A stretch of 64,000 bases of DNA from the NCBI GenBank assembly GCA_001599755.1, contig BCHX01000001.1:3906001-3970000 (forward strand). Reading direction: 5' to 3'. This stretch comes from Gliomastix tumulicola (taxonomy: Eukaryota; Ascomycota; Sordariomycetes; Hypocreales; Bionectriaceae). Below are positions 9,668 to 20,373 of this stretch, one piece after another; the stretch's first letter is position 1; each line of letters opens with the position of its first letter. A program made the translations under genes and the position numbers. The notes under the pieces are model-generated. The model was not told where the DNA came from. It searched no databases and worked only from the letters and a program-made list of their open reading frames with translations.

Positions 9668-10996
9668 CTACATCTCCCTGGCCCGGAACGCCACGACCGG
9701 CGCCCTCAGACACTCCAGATTCCTCACGAGCTGCAGCTCCGACCCTTTGCTCCGGACCAGCTGCAGCTTCTTCTCGTCGTGCCTCTCCTCCTCGGTCAGG
9801 TCCCTCCGCGCGCGCTCCACGACGGCCGTCATGCCCTGGCTCGTCCGCGACAGCAGCTCGTGCATGCTGGCGAGCACCTTCTCGGCGGCCCGGGCGAGGG
9901 GAAGCTCCAGCGTGGGCACGTCGTCGCCGCTCTGCCAGCTCGCGCTCCCGCCGAGCCCGGGGACGCCCGCCACGGCCTCGCGCATGCGGATGACCATGAG
10001 CGCGGCGAACATGTCGCCCGTGCCGCTGAAGTAGCAGTCGATGGCCGGGAAGACGATCTTGAAGAGGCGGGCCTTGCCGGAGGACGTCATGGTTGAACCG
10101 ACGACGGAGAGGGACGAGTCCGGGTGGTCTGGGGCCGAGAGGTTGACGGAGGTGATGACGACGTGCGGGATGCGGTAGGTTTCGTGGAGGACCTGGACGG
10201 CCTGGGCGAGGGTGTCCATGTCGGTGATTTTCACACCCGAGAGGACTCTGATAGGGTGTCAGTATGAATGAAAACCCAACGCGGATACGTGAGATCGTAC
10301 TCAGCCTCGAACTGGTTCGGAAGAATCAGATCCGCGAACGGGAGAAGAGACTTGTACGCGGGCACACAGTCCTCCGCAACGTACAACCGTCCATTGTCCC
10401 CCATGACGGGATCCAGCACCCAGAAGAAGCGTCCCGGCGTGTCCTTGGTCTTCTCCTTGAGCTCCTTGGCGATACCGCCCACAGCGCCGACAGCCTCTGC
10501 TCCAGGAATGTACCCGGACAGCATCATGTCGAAGTCATCGAGGTAGGACTGCTTCAGACCCTCGTACAGGTCCGTGATCTCCTGGGCTGTCACTCTGGTG
10601 CCTTTCCATTGCCTATAGCCCGTGTGGTTGCCTGGTGCGTGTTAGGCCTGGGCGGACTGATGTGTTCCTGAGGATTGGGGAGAAGAGGAGCACTGACTGA
10701 ACTGCACGGTGTTGAGGGCGGCAACATCGCAGCCTAGTGACTGGAGGACGAAGACGGCAATCTTGTTGCCAACGTATCTGAGGAGCCCAGGGTGTCAGCC
10801 AGACCTATCTCAGCACTGCGGAAGTAGCCTGCTGATAAGCCAGGTCAAGAGAATTAGGGAGCATACCCAGAAACCACCTGTCATCGAGTCAGTCAGTCGA
10901 GACGAGCATGACGAGCGAGTGAGCCGAGAGGGGTAGACATACATGACTGGCCACAGCCAGGACACGGGTATCTTCCACCACAGGCAATGAAGCCAT
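9668..10996 (-). CDS. BUD16: Pyridoxal kinase (BUD16-type), with an 11-nt micro-exon
   Basis: Phosphorylates pyridoxal, pyridoxine and pyridoxamine in the vitamin B6 salvage pathway. Five exons on the minus strand: 10996-10943, 10877-10867, 10777-10698, 10631-10301 and 10247-9668, giving 351 residues. Family hallmarks are SHVVSGYVGNK (17-27), NTVQFSNHTGY (44-54, substrate pocket), DPVMGDNG (122-129) and FSGTGDMFAAL (232-242, anion hole and catalytic Asp). All introns are GT-AG, 53-89 nt. Exon 2 is only GTGGTTTCTGG, but it is required to encode the conserved VVSG and its phases fit both sides. The C-terminal 90 residues are helical and charged. It converges with dUTPase, leaving 236 nt between them. 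Confidence 0.93.
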
Positions 10997-11832
10997 CGCC
11001 AACTGATTTTCTGTTTGCCGAAGCGTATTCCTTTCTTCCGATTGATGTCTATCCGTCTCTTATCAGCCAGATGAGCCGCGAGCTCACGAGCCTTCCAGTC
11101 TATCAACGATCCGACCCGAGGTGCCGTCTATGCCAATCAGAGTGTGAGAGAGAGTGAGAGTGAGAATGAAAGCCGGGAATGAATGACGGAGTGACAGAAG
11201 AAATCCAGACGTCTATTAGAACCCGAAAACCACAGCCCGAGATCGGTTTGACTCGGTCATACTAGAAATACCGGGCACGATGTTAGCTCATCCCGCTGAC
11301 CATCGAAGTTCCATCCCCTCTGAATCTTTTCTCTACCCCACCATCAAAATTGCCCCGCAACTTCGAGGTCAACGCCGATGCTAACTTCCATTATTAATGG
11401 CGCTGGCTGGTGATGGTGACTTGCGAGGAACACCGTCTTACTTCCATTCTCACGGGCTTCCGTTCTGAGTGACACGACGATTCCATCGACGGGTGGGACA
11501 ACATCCTCGTTCGTTGCGTGTAACAAAATCGGGCGTAATTCATTTGTCAGACTCTGGTCCATATGATCTGCTTGCTCTACGCGTTGCATATGCTTTCGAA
11601 TGTGCCTCCCACTCCCTCCCCTCGCACTCGTGACATGTGTGGTATAGCCCAGCCTCACTCCGCGCAACGCGTCTAGACATAATTCAGTTACCGTTTTTCC
11701 AATCCCGCCCCGGCGCCGGCTTCCTCCGCATCCAATGCTGGTGCTACACGGTACTACTATACGGCACTGTATACATTGCGCACATGGCCAGACGAATTGT
11801 TCATTATCCTGTTTCTTGTCATCATGTTGTGT
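10997..11832. other. Intergenic region between pyridoxal kinase and PCNA
   Basis: 836 nt holding the pyridoxal kinase promoter and the PCNA 3' UTR. Two ACGCGT hexamers occur (11579-11584 and 11667-11672). No supported gene. Confidence 0.6.
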
Positions 11833-12818
11833 TTACTCCTCGTCGCCAATCTGGTACAGGATAGTCAGTTAGCGTGGCCATTCAAAGAGAAATACTAGTA
11901 GGATCGTGTATCGCACCTTTGGCGCAAGGTAGAAGCGCAGGTAGCTACCAGACGCCAGGCCGTACTCGACCAGCAGGGGCACCTCGTTGGACAGGCAGAT
12001 CTTGACCTGCCCGGCGAGGACGGCAGCCTTGCAGAAGTTGACGAGGTACTTGAGCGAAAAGGTCAGGTTCACGGGCTCGGACAGGTTGATGTCGATTGAG
12101 TTGTCCGTCTTGTCGAGGTCGGTGTGGCTGCGCAGCGTGACGGAGCCGTTGCCGATGTCACCGTTGGCCGAGAACTTGATGCCGTCCTTGGACGCCTCAA
12201 TGCCCACTGGAAGGGTAATCTGTTAGCAAATAATTCTCCCTCTCTGATAATCCATTGATTGCAAGGGCTGTAACAAACCTGATTCCGACATGGCAGCGAG
12301 GTCCGTGCAGATCCTCTTGAACTCGGACGAGGGCATGCTGATGGTCGCAGCGTACTCGGTGTCCGGGATACCCAGGTGCTCCTGGTCGATATCCATGAGC
12401 TTGAGGTCATACTCGCTGATGCGGTCGTTGTTGCTGCTCTCGAAGACGAGGTTCAGCACGTCCGGGTTGTCCTCGGCCTTGAGCGTGAGCAGGTCGTCGT
12501 TCTGGGCGGCGCGCAAGACCTTGGTCAGCGAGGAGAGGTTGACGCCGAGGGCGATGTTGCGGTCGCAGCGGTAGGGGGAGAAGGCGTCCTGGTTGAGCAG
12601 CATGGAGACGAGGGCGACGTGGGAGTTGTCCATGGCCTGCAGGGCGATGCCCGAGTCGTTGCAGTCGAAGTTGCAGTCCTGGACGAGGTCCTTGATAGCG
12701 TCCACCACCTGCGGGGAGGAATGTGTTAGTTGACGGGAGCATGAGTAGTAGAGTGGTGGCGTGACGATGGACGTACCTTCTTGAGGACATCGGCCTGCGA
12801 GAGTCGTGCTTCTAGCAT
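11833..12818 (-). CDS. POL30: PCNA, the DNA polymerase sliding clamp
   Basis: Homotrimeric sliding clamp that tethers polymerase delta and recruits replication and repair partners. Exons 12818-12777, 12708-12279, 12206-11917 and 11850-11833 encode 259 residues. It starts MLEARLSQADVLKK and ends YLAPKIGDEE. The interdomain connector region carries LMDIDQEHLGIPD, the PIP-box docking loop. Introns are 68, 72 and 66 nt. The last exon has only six codons (IGDEE plus TAA), preceded by a GCTAAC branch site. Expression probably peaks at G1/S (MCB upstream). Confidence 0.97.
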
Positions 12819-13459
12819 CTTGATCTGTGACTCCAATCAGTCAGTATTGCTCGTGAAGAAAAGGCGTGCGTGCAGAGTGCAGGAGCTAGCTGACCGCCTG
12901 TTTGTGTTGGTGACTGTGAGTGTTGGAGTTGGTCGTTTAGACGTGGAAATGAGAATGCGTGGGAGAGGTAGTATGTAGCAGAGAGATGATGGAAATATGC
13001 AATGGAGGGAGGAATGGATGTGGTGATGATCTGGTGTGGCTTGCCCTGGAAAGCACTTAACGCGGAGGGAGGGGCGACTTGGGTGGAAGACGCGTCGAGC
13101 GCTGAAAAAGAGTGACGCCAAATGAACGCGGGGCATGAAATTAGGGGAGACCCAAGCGTGTTTCCAGCTGAACCTTGGGATTACTGATAAGATAACCGAT
13201 AAGCTCTGGTAGTGTCTTATCATTAAAGACTGGAGGAGTCCACCGCCAATGCAACACCACTGGTCTTGCTTAGACGGGACGAGTTGTCTACCCCCTTACC
13301 TTGGATAGATACCTTACAGTCGCGCTAAGTTAAGATTCCCTTTCTGGCACTCTGAATGGGTACCTATTGTCGCTCCATTGCGCCTTGCGCCATCTGGATA
13401 TCCCTCATGCTCACAGTTGGTTTACATTCATTTTGATAGTATTTCGTAATTCTAACCAC
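12819..13459. other. PCNA promoter region
   Basis: 641 nt between the PCNA start and the 3' end of the ankyrin gene. It contains one complete MCB (13090-13095) and two ACGCG half-matches near 13060 and 13125. No coding frame. Confidence 0.6.
13090..13095. promoter_or_regulatory. MCB hexamer (ACGCGT) upstream of PCNA
   Basis: A perfect MCB 272 bases before the PCNA ATG, with two ACGCG half-matches within 40 bases on either side. MBF control of the PCNA gene is established in budding yeast; it is inferred here. Confidence 0.5.
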
Positions 13460-15691
13460 CTAGGTACTTTCCCGCTCCAACGCCTCTTCCAGTAGCTTCA
13501 ATTTGTCCCGGCTTGCGAGTCCTTCGTTGTTGATTTCCTCTATCAACCCCTTCAGTGCCTTCTTTCCTTCGTCGTCTGTGAGATCCTTCGCTCTTAGCAC
13601 CTCTGCCAGTACCTTGTTACGCGCGTGGGCTACCGCAGACCACAGTACCGTTGAGCCTTTTGTCGGTATTATCCTGTTGACTTCGGCTCCGTGCCCCACT
13701 AGAAGTTCCGCTATCTTCACTGCTATCCCGTCTCTTTGTTGTTCCATCTGGAACTGTGTCGCCCACCAGAGCATTTCCAGTCCCGCATTGGTGTTGACTT
13801 GCACGACCCTCTCTCGATCATTCTCCAGAAGTGTTCGTAGAGTTTGTTCAGCCTGGTGCTGCTCTTCCAAGGCTGAAGACCTGTTTGAAGGCTCCAGTTT
13901 CTCTGATACGAACTCCAACACCTTCTGCCCTGCCGGGCCGGAGAGTTGAACGCCGCTTTCCAGCACTCGACGTATGATTTCGTCACGTCCATATGCTGCC
14001 GCTAAATGCAGTGCCATTTGGCCTTCTCTGCCTCCTGCACCGGTCTTTGCCGCCTTCTCTAGCAACTGGTGTATGACACTCCAGTGCCCATGTTCAACCG
14101 CTAGATGTAATGCTGTCCGGCCTTCCCCGTCCTCTGTGCTCGTCTCTGCAGGTCTCTCCAGCAGCTGGTGTACGACCATTTGGTGACCACGCTCAGCTGC
14201 TAGATGGAGTGCCGTTCGGCCTTGCCCATCCTTCACGTCAGTCTTTGTACCATTCACCAAAAATTTCCATACAATCTTGTCGTGCCCACGTTCAGCCGCT
14301 AGATGGAGTGCCGTTCGTCCTTGCCCATCCTTCACGTCAGTCTTTGTACCATTCTCCAAAAATTTCCGTACAACCTCGTCGTGCCCACGTTCAGCCGCTA
14401 GATGGAGTGCCGTTCGGCCTTCCCCGTCTTGTGCGTCTGTTTCTGATAGAGACGTGTCTAGCACTTGCTGTACAGTGCTACTAAGCCCAAGTGCTGCCGC
14501 CATATGCAATACTGTCCAGCCTCCCTTGTCCTTTATGCCAGTTTGTATACCCTCATGGCGTAGCAGTTTCACTGCAGCGTCGTCATGCCTATTTTTGACC
14601 GCCAAGAGCAGTGCCGTCTGCCCTTCTGTATCCCTGATATTGGCATCTGCACCCGCCTGTAGAAGATACTCTACAATACTGTCGGCCCCCCTCGCGGCCG
14701 CCAAGTGTAATGCTGTCTGGCCTTTTTTATCTTGCGTATCAATGTCTGTAGGCCCCCTTGGCAGTCGAGGTGTAGTAGAGCCAGGTCGATTTCTTCCTGT
14801 TAAGTAAGCTACCACCTTATATATCCTGTCATATGTATCAGCATCAGTAATGTGTCATAGCCGTGGCTTCATGGTATTGATGTACCCCCTCACCGCGGCC
14901 GAAAGCAGCTCTCTCAGGTCTCGCTTCTTCCATGCATCGACTTTTGGATCGGGGCCTCTGAGTTGTAGTACAACTCGGAAGTGTCCATTCTCTGCTGCTA
15001 AGTGCAGCGCCGTCTGCCCTTTCTCATCCTTGATGTTGGCGTCTGCATCATCACCGAGCAGAGCTTTTACAATTTCGGTATGCCCCCTTTCCGCTGCTAT
15101 GTGAAGCGCTGTCAGGCCTGATCTGTTTCTTGCATTAACCTCTGCGTTAATCAGTAGCCCTTGCTTGTCTAGTTTCTCGTCCATCGTCGTGTATTGTAAT
15201 GCCGTGACGACGTTATCAGGTAGAGGAGACCTAGGCCTAAAGCTCTGCTGCGATTCCCTGCTCCGTAAGGGGTATCGCATCACCTATAATAGGTGCACGT
15301 TAGTTTAGTCTACTTGAATTGAAAAGTCGGAATGAGTTGAAGGACTTGCCCTTAAGCTCGGGTCGAGGAGGTGTCCTATTCCTAAGACGTCGTCCTGTTC
15401 TCTTCCTGCGTCGCTTGTTGATGTCCCTGCGTACTTCTCGTACGCCTTCAAAAGGTGTTCTGGCACTTCGGGCCAAGCCATGTACAAGACAAGCACAGTC
15501 ACAGCTTCCAGTTCTCCAGTCGCTGCAGCGAGATGCAGTGGCATCTGTCCGTCTTGGTCTGTCGCCTTGGGGCTATGCTTTTCCACAAGAAGTCTCCGAA
15601 GAACCCCATAACGTCCATCCGCTGCGGCACTATGCAACGGCGTCCGTCCTTGATGGTTTGGCTTGAAAAGCCGTCGAACGCCAGATGACAT
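13460..15691 (-). CDS. Ankyrin-repeat protein (about 12 repeats)
   Basis: Exons 15691-15350, 15283-14894 and 14815-13460 encode 695 residues if the ATG at 15691 is the start. The open frame runs further up, so a missing 5' exon is possible. Ankyrin repeats (consensus G-x-TALHLAAExGH) occur as two in exon 1, two in exon 2 and eight to nine in exon 3. A C-terminal region follows with degenerate repeats and a charged helix ending EEALEREST. Intron 1 (66 nt) has a GC donor (AGG/GCAAGT) with a good CTAAC branch. Intron 2 (78 nt) removes an in-frame TGA at 14855-14857. No effector domain is visible. It stands head-to-head with the ankyrin/peptidase-like gene. Likely a protein-binding scaffold; partner unknown. 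Confidence 0.75.
14199..14396 (-). repeat. Two near-identical 99-nt ankyrin units in tandem
   Basis: Units 14199-14297 and 14298-14396 differ at five positions by eye (94 of 99 identical). Each encodes one 33-residue ankyrin repeat. A third, more diverged unit begins at 14397. This points to recent unit duplication or gene conversion within the ankyrin gene. Confidence 0.9.
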
Positions 15692-16087
15692 GGTTGAGAT
15701 CCGGCGCCGTATGTCGACATTCAGCGCGAAAAGCCGGTTAGCAGGTGATGGTTGTAGTCGAATCGGAGGCTAAGATGCTTCATGGCGTGGGCGAAAGAAC
15801 TTGTCACTGTCCTGGTCAAGAGGGATCGGGCCGCAAAGAGCGTCAGGCTGAGGTTACATCATTCCTGCCCAACGTCAAGAATAGCCCAACCGTCAACAAT
15901 CGGCCCCCAACCAATATTTATCCGTATGTCGAGCTGCCCGATCGGGTACCGGCCGCCATGGTCAGCAATGAGGCGACTTTCAACCCCGCTCATATCAATG
16001 CCTTGCTGAGCGAAACAGCTTTGCCAGCGCCCCTTTGACATCTAACAAGCTCCCTTGTTGCAGGTCTTTTGGGCCTAGACGCACAAA
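15692..16087. other. Head-to-head region between two ankyrin genes
   Basis: 396 nt shared upstream region. Open frames exist on both strands (60 codons on minus, 97 on plus) but have no recognisable similarity. One could hide a 5' exon of the minus-strand ankyrin gene. Confidence 0.5.
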
Positions 16088-17805
16088 ATGTCATCAAACT
16101 ATCAAAGTATTATACGATACCTTGCTCCGTTTTTCTAGAAGAATGAAGTTCTAATCATCATATATCATATAGGGCTGGGAAGCTTGTTACTCGACGCAAG
16201 TAGGAGGGGAGACCTCGACAACGTTCGAGCACTGCTCGAGGAGGGTGCCGATCCAGGATTCAAGGATGGAGACGGAAACACAGCTGCACATTTCGTGACG
16301 GACACCAAAGTTCTAGACGCTCTAATCGAAGCTGCAATACTGCCTCGGAAGCTTGAGGGCCACATGAAATTCAACGACATTTACCCTTCGGGTAAATGCT
16401 GGACCTGCACGACATCAGACAGTCTATCTGCCGATGCCGTACCCCTTTCGATGTATGGCGTTCCCGTCGTTATCCCGGTTCCGAGCCCGTGGTGGTCCTC
16501 ACCCGAGTCTCGCTCGCCGCATTCAGATCCCTCTTCAAAACCCATCGATCCTACTGCTCATATTGCGGATGAGACCATCGAAGAAATCTTCAATGTCTAC
16601 AAAGAAGCACTCGGTTTCTACCTCTTGATCAATGGTTACCTGCAGATCATCGTCCCTGATGAGTTTGACTACGAACGGGCACTCTCTCAGCAGCCACGGC
16701 AGTTTGGGGGTTTGGAGGTCAGCTATATTGTTCAGTCTTTAACCCCAACGGCCGACCAGCAGACAACATCAAGTTCAGACACAACATCTGGGGCAGTATC
16801 GTCGCAAGGCTCTATTGAGAGAACCGTCAGTGCAGCACATAAGGAAAGTCTGGACGGGAGGGTCCGGCCGAGGGCGAGCATCGGCGTCATAACAACGAGG
16901 GGGAATAGACGCTACCTTACAGTCCCAACACACCTCGTGACCTCTGCGTGGATGGAATACCACGAGTCTCGGAGACTCCGCTGGTTCTTTCAACCGAGAA
17001 CGCCCCTCCCCCAAGACGAGTCCTGGTTGAATCAAGTGCAAATATTCTCCAGCACAGGAAATCAAGTAAGTTGGATATCACTCCATGACTCCTTTCCGAT
17101 GGACGAGGTCGCTAAGCACGAACAACAGCTTGGCCAAGTTGCGAAAACCTTCGATTCCGACCCATTACCCTTCCCAAACGACTTCCCTCAGGATTTTTCC
17201 TACGATATCAGCCTGCTGGACGTCACAGAAGAAAACGGGAGCCTCTTCTCCAACATCGAAGCTCCCATGCCTATCGATTGGCTACCTCAAGGCAAATGGA
17301 ATGTATTCAAATACGATACCAAATATCTCTTCCTACTCAACCGCGCCTCACCATCTAGCTCTAATGCTAAAAGCATTAAGCTTACTGATACCCAGTTCCA
17401 GGTAAAACTTGCACTCTCCATGACGTTTATAGGCTTATTCATTGACCGAATAAACCAAAGGCTATAGGTCAAGGAATTTTCAAGCCGCGACCGAAGGGCA
17501 AGGAAGAGGATATAAATATTCCGACCCATCCAGCCAAGCGCGTTTTACTGTTCCGGTCCGAAGGCCATCACGTTGAAAGTGGAATGGCTGTATGTTTGCA
17601 GGATGAGGGAAACGGCGGCACGCAAGCCGCCAAAGTCGTGGGCTTTACGGCTTTTTCCCAGGGAGACAAAGTGAAAGACTCGCCGAGCTTGGATATCGGA
17701 GACAAATTGGTATATAAAAAGCTGCAACGCGGTACGATCCTCTTTTACGGAGCTTTTAAAGTCCCTGAAGAGCTAAGAGAGCACACCATCCTTTTCTCTC
17801 AATGA
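16088..17805 (+). CDS. Small ankyrin protein with a possible chymotrypsin-fold peptidase domain
   Basis: Exons 16088-16106, 16173-17401 and 17461-17805 encode 530 residues. Exon 1 is 19 nt (MSSNYQ plus one base), supported by a GT-AG intron with a CTAATC branch and by continuation straight into an ankyrin unit (LLLDASRRGDLDNVRALLEE, residues 11-30). Residues 80-230 are of unknown type. The C-terminal half resembles a trypsin-like fold: TVPTHLVTSA (His260), SYDISLLDV (Asp351) and HVESGMAVCL (Ser456) followed by KVVGFTAF, in the order and rough spacing of a His-Asp-Ser triad. The canonical GDSGG is not conserved (ESGMA), so activity is uncertain. The peptidase call is an inference; the gene model is firmer. 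Confidence 0.7.
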
Positions 17806-18063
17806 TCCAGCACGCGCCTTGGAGAGACGAAGGACAGAACCCGACATCCACAAGCGTAAGGAAGAAGATAGGAGAAGTATTATGGAAGGAATATATATGG
17901 GTATTTTGAAACAAATGTCACGACTTCTTGCCTGAGAATGAACTAGCAACCTGAAGCGCACCCAGCACAACTTGTACAATGGTTAATATCAAAATGATAG
18001 AGCCGAACCTGCTCAGAACATATCAGCCACACTGTTTAGCACTCACTTTAGTGTATCATGAAC

Positions 18064-19333
18064 TCACAAAAATGTCCAATACTGCACGGTATCCCTCCTG
18101 TCGCGCAGCAGGACCCAAAAATTCCATGGCTTCGCGTCCTGGAGACACTCGTCTAGGGTCATGATGCGCGGCCAGAGGTGCTGAAAGCTGACCCGGTTCC
18201 ATTCTTGAGGATCGAATCCGACTAGCTTCTCCAGTTCCGGATCGTACACCAGCTTCATTTGGTCACGGCTGTCTCCCGCGCTACTCTCTCCCTTCCTAAG
18301 CCGCCTCAGCTCCCGCCCTGTCAGCCGTGCTGACGAGCAACTCAAGCACCAGCACCAAAGCCAAAGGCCAATGATTCTGTTCGCATGGCGATGTAGCTTC
18401 GAAACTTGATGCGGGCTGAACAGGATCGCGTAGCTCTGGCGGATCTCTTCCTGCAGGTCGGCAGAAATACCGGTTATGCCTTGGATGAACCTACCCGGGC
18501 CAGCCTGGAGTGCGCACGGCAGAGCAAAAATCTCTACATAGCGCTTCTTCGGACCCTGGTTTGATAGTAGCATGTGGCGGGACAAGTTGTCCGTCCAGCG
18601 AATCTGCACGCCGGCAAGAGTTGCCAGCCTGAACAGATTGAGGTCCAGAGGGGAGATGGAGTCGTCGTCCAAACTGATTGAGTGCGAACCGAAAAGAATT
18701 GGCGTGGTGCTGGCGATCTCTGGGTCAGGTGTTGGACCGGGCGCCTCAGAACCCATCGCAACCTCTGTAGGACTTGGGACGAGGCCGGACCTGGTCACCA
18801 ATTGAGCGGGTGACTGACCGAGAGGGTCAGTATTTGGTTCTGATCGGGAGGCGAGGGCCTGGATATAAGGTAGTTCGCCATATATGTCAACGAAATAACT
18901 TCGCATCAAGGTGCAGAGACCAAGTATCAGCATGATGGTACTATTGACGGCCTGTACTCTCTCGGGGCTTAACACAGTGCTGTCGTCGAAATCGTAGCGG
19001 CCATCAACACGGACCAACGAGTCTAAATACCATCGTATAGTGCCCTCGTTGGGATCGGGAGCATGATCTACGCATGTATCTCCTGGTCAATTTCATGATT
19101 CGCCGTAGATAAGCGGCAGTATCGGGACACACACCTGCGCCGAAGTGATCCATGGTGTCCTTGCAGAGTTGGAGGAAGTGATTCTCTGATGCTACCGTTG
19201 ACCAGTGCCCCTGGATGTACTTGATCCACGGAATATATGTTTCGTCACTCTCAGGCTCAAAGCCAAGCACACGCGCAAGAGCTTTGGTTGGATCTTCAGG
19301 CCGCAGGGTATCCAAGCTGGTACTGTCAGCCAT
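18064..19333 (-). CDS. Fungal protein of unknown function
   Basis: Exons 19333-19135 and 19067-18064 encode 400 residues. The 67-nt intron (GTGTGT...TAG) joins MDHFGA and HAPDPNEGTIRWYLDSL through a split Asp codon. I recognise no domain. Visible features are a Pro/Ser-rich central stretch, a hydrophobic Trp/Cys-rich segment (RIIGLWLWCWCLSCSSA) that is too Cys-rich to call a membrane helix with confidence, and an aromatic C-terminus with HLWPRIMTLDECLQDAKPWN and RRDTVQYWTFL. The ATG at 19333 (MADSTSLDTL) is preferred; an in-frame ATG at 19402 would add 23 residues. It converges with the ankyrin/peptidase-like gene. Confidence 0.65.
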
Positions 19334-20373
19334 GCCAAAATTCTCTAGTTTCAGAGCGCAAAAAGACGGCGGCAGCAGGCAGATAGCCAGACTATCGTCC
19401 AAATTTTGGACACAGAAAGAAAATACTCAGTCCGCGTTGCGCTGTGGCTGATATGGCGACGGCATAGATATGTTGAATCGAGAGGGGGTCCGAGTTTGGA
19501 TGGCCCAATCAGGTCACCGTATGCATGTGCGCCTCGTCGGGCAGAACGCAGAACGCCCTGCATAGCCCGCTGCATCCGCCTTGCATCTCTATTGGAGACA
19601 GTCTTTCCCCGATGCAACGATGTCAGCGCCACACCTGCAGGCCCAAATGCTGGAAATGCTGGAAATGCTGCCTGACGAATTGGACTGAACAGCAGGACGG
19701 GCAATTAATTCCATGACCCAGCGTGGGAGGTAAATCTGGCCACTGTGAGGTAGTATGATAGTACATTCTTCTGCGCAGATTGGGCCTGGGAGCAGGGAAC
19801 CGTTTCAACAGCGCGGCAGAATTTTTCTCTGAACCTCGACTGCAAAGCAAGAAAACTTTGAGTAGTGGGCGCGCGGAAGATAGAAAAGGGGGAAGGACAG
19901 GGCAGTGGGAAGGCATGAAGCAAGACGATGCGGTGGATGAATAGCAATCAATGTGACTAACTGCAGTCTGTATGAGCCCTTCCGTCTAATGAAGCAAACC
20001 CGAACCCAAACCCAGAACAAAGAAGCAAGAGTGATTTATACGTAGCGACCGTGAGCTCCGTCAGTTTGACAGTAAGGCTGGCCATAAGTGAATCAAAGAC
20101 GCCAAGCGAACGCGCGCCTCCTATCCCGATCCCAACACGCCTATCCTCCATCCAATAACCAATGTACCGACGCAAAAAAAGACAAGTAAAAGCAAGAGAA
20201 GGGAATGAATGAATGAATGCATAGCCCCTGCGCTATTAGTAAAGTATATGTGTCAAGACAAAGAAAATATCGTGACGTCGTCGTACACCGTTGCCGGCAC
20301 ATCGTGAGATTTCTTTTTCGTCTTCGTCTCCTTCCTCGGAGCCTCTTTCGTCATCATTTGGGAGATGCACCTT
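19334..20373. other. Intergenic region
   Basis: 1.04 kb between the unknown 400-aa gene and the vezatin-like gene, both minus. It holds presumed promoter and 3' UTR; no supported frame. A small GGAAATGCT direct duplication lies near 19650-19668. Confidence 0.55.

Noticed and set aside
14855..14857. In-frame TGA suggesting that the ankyrin gene is a pseudogene or uses stop readthrough
   Set aside because: A GTGAGG donor at 14893, CTGAT branch sequence and AAG acceptor at 14816 define a 78-nt intron that removes the TGA and keeps the frame. Intron excision is the simpler explanation, although the acceptor is not ideal.
15745..16041. Small frames on both strands between the two ankyrin genes
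   Set aside because: Overlapping frames of 60-97 codons without known motifs. At most one could be a 5' exon of the minus-strand ankyrin gene, but I found no convincing splice donor to join it.
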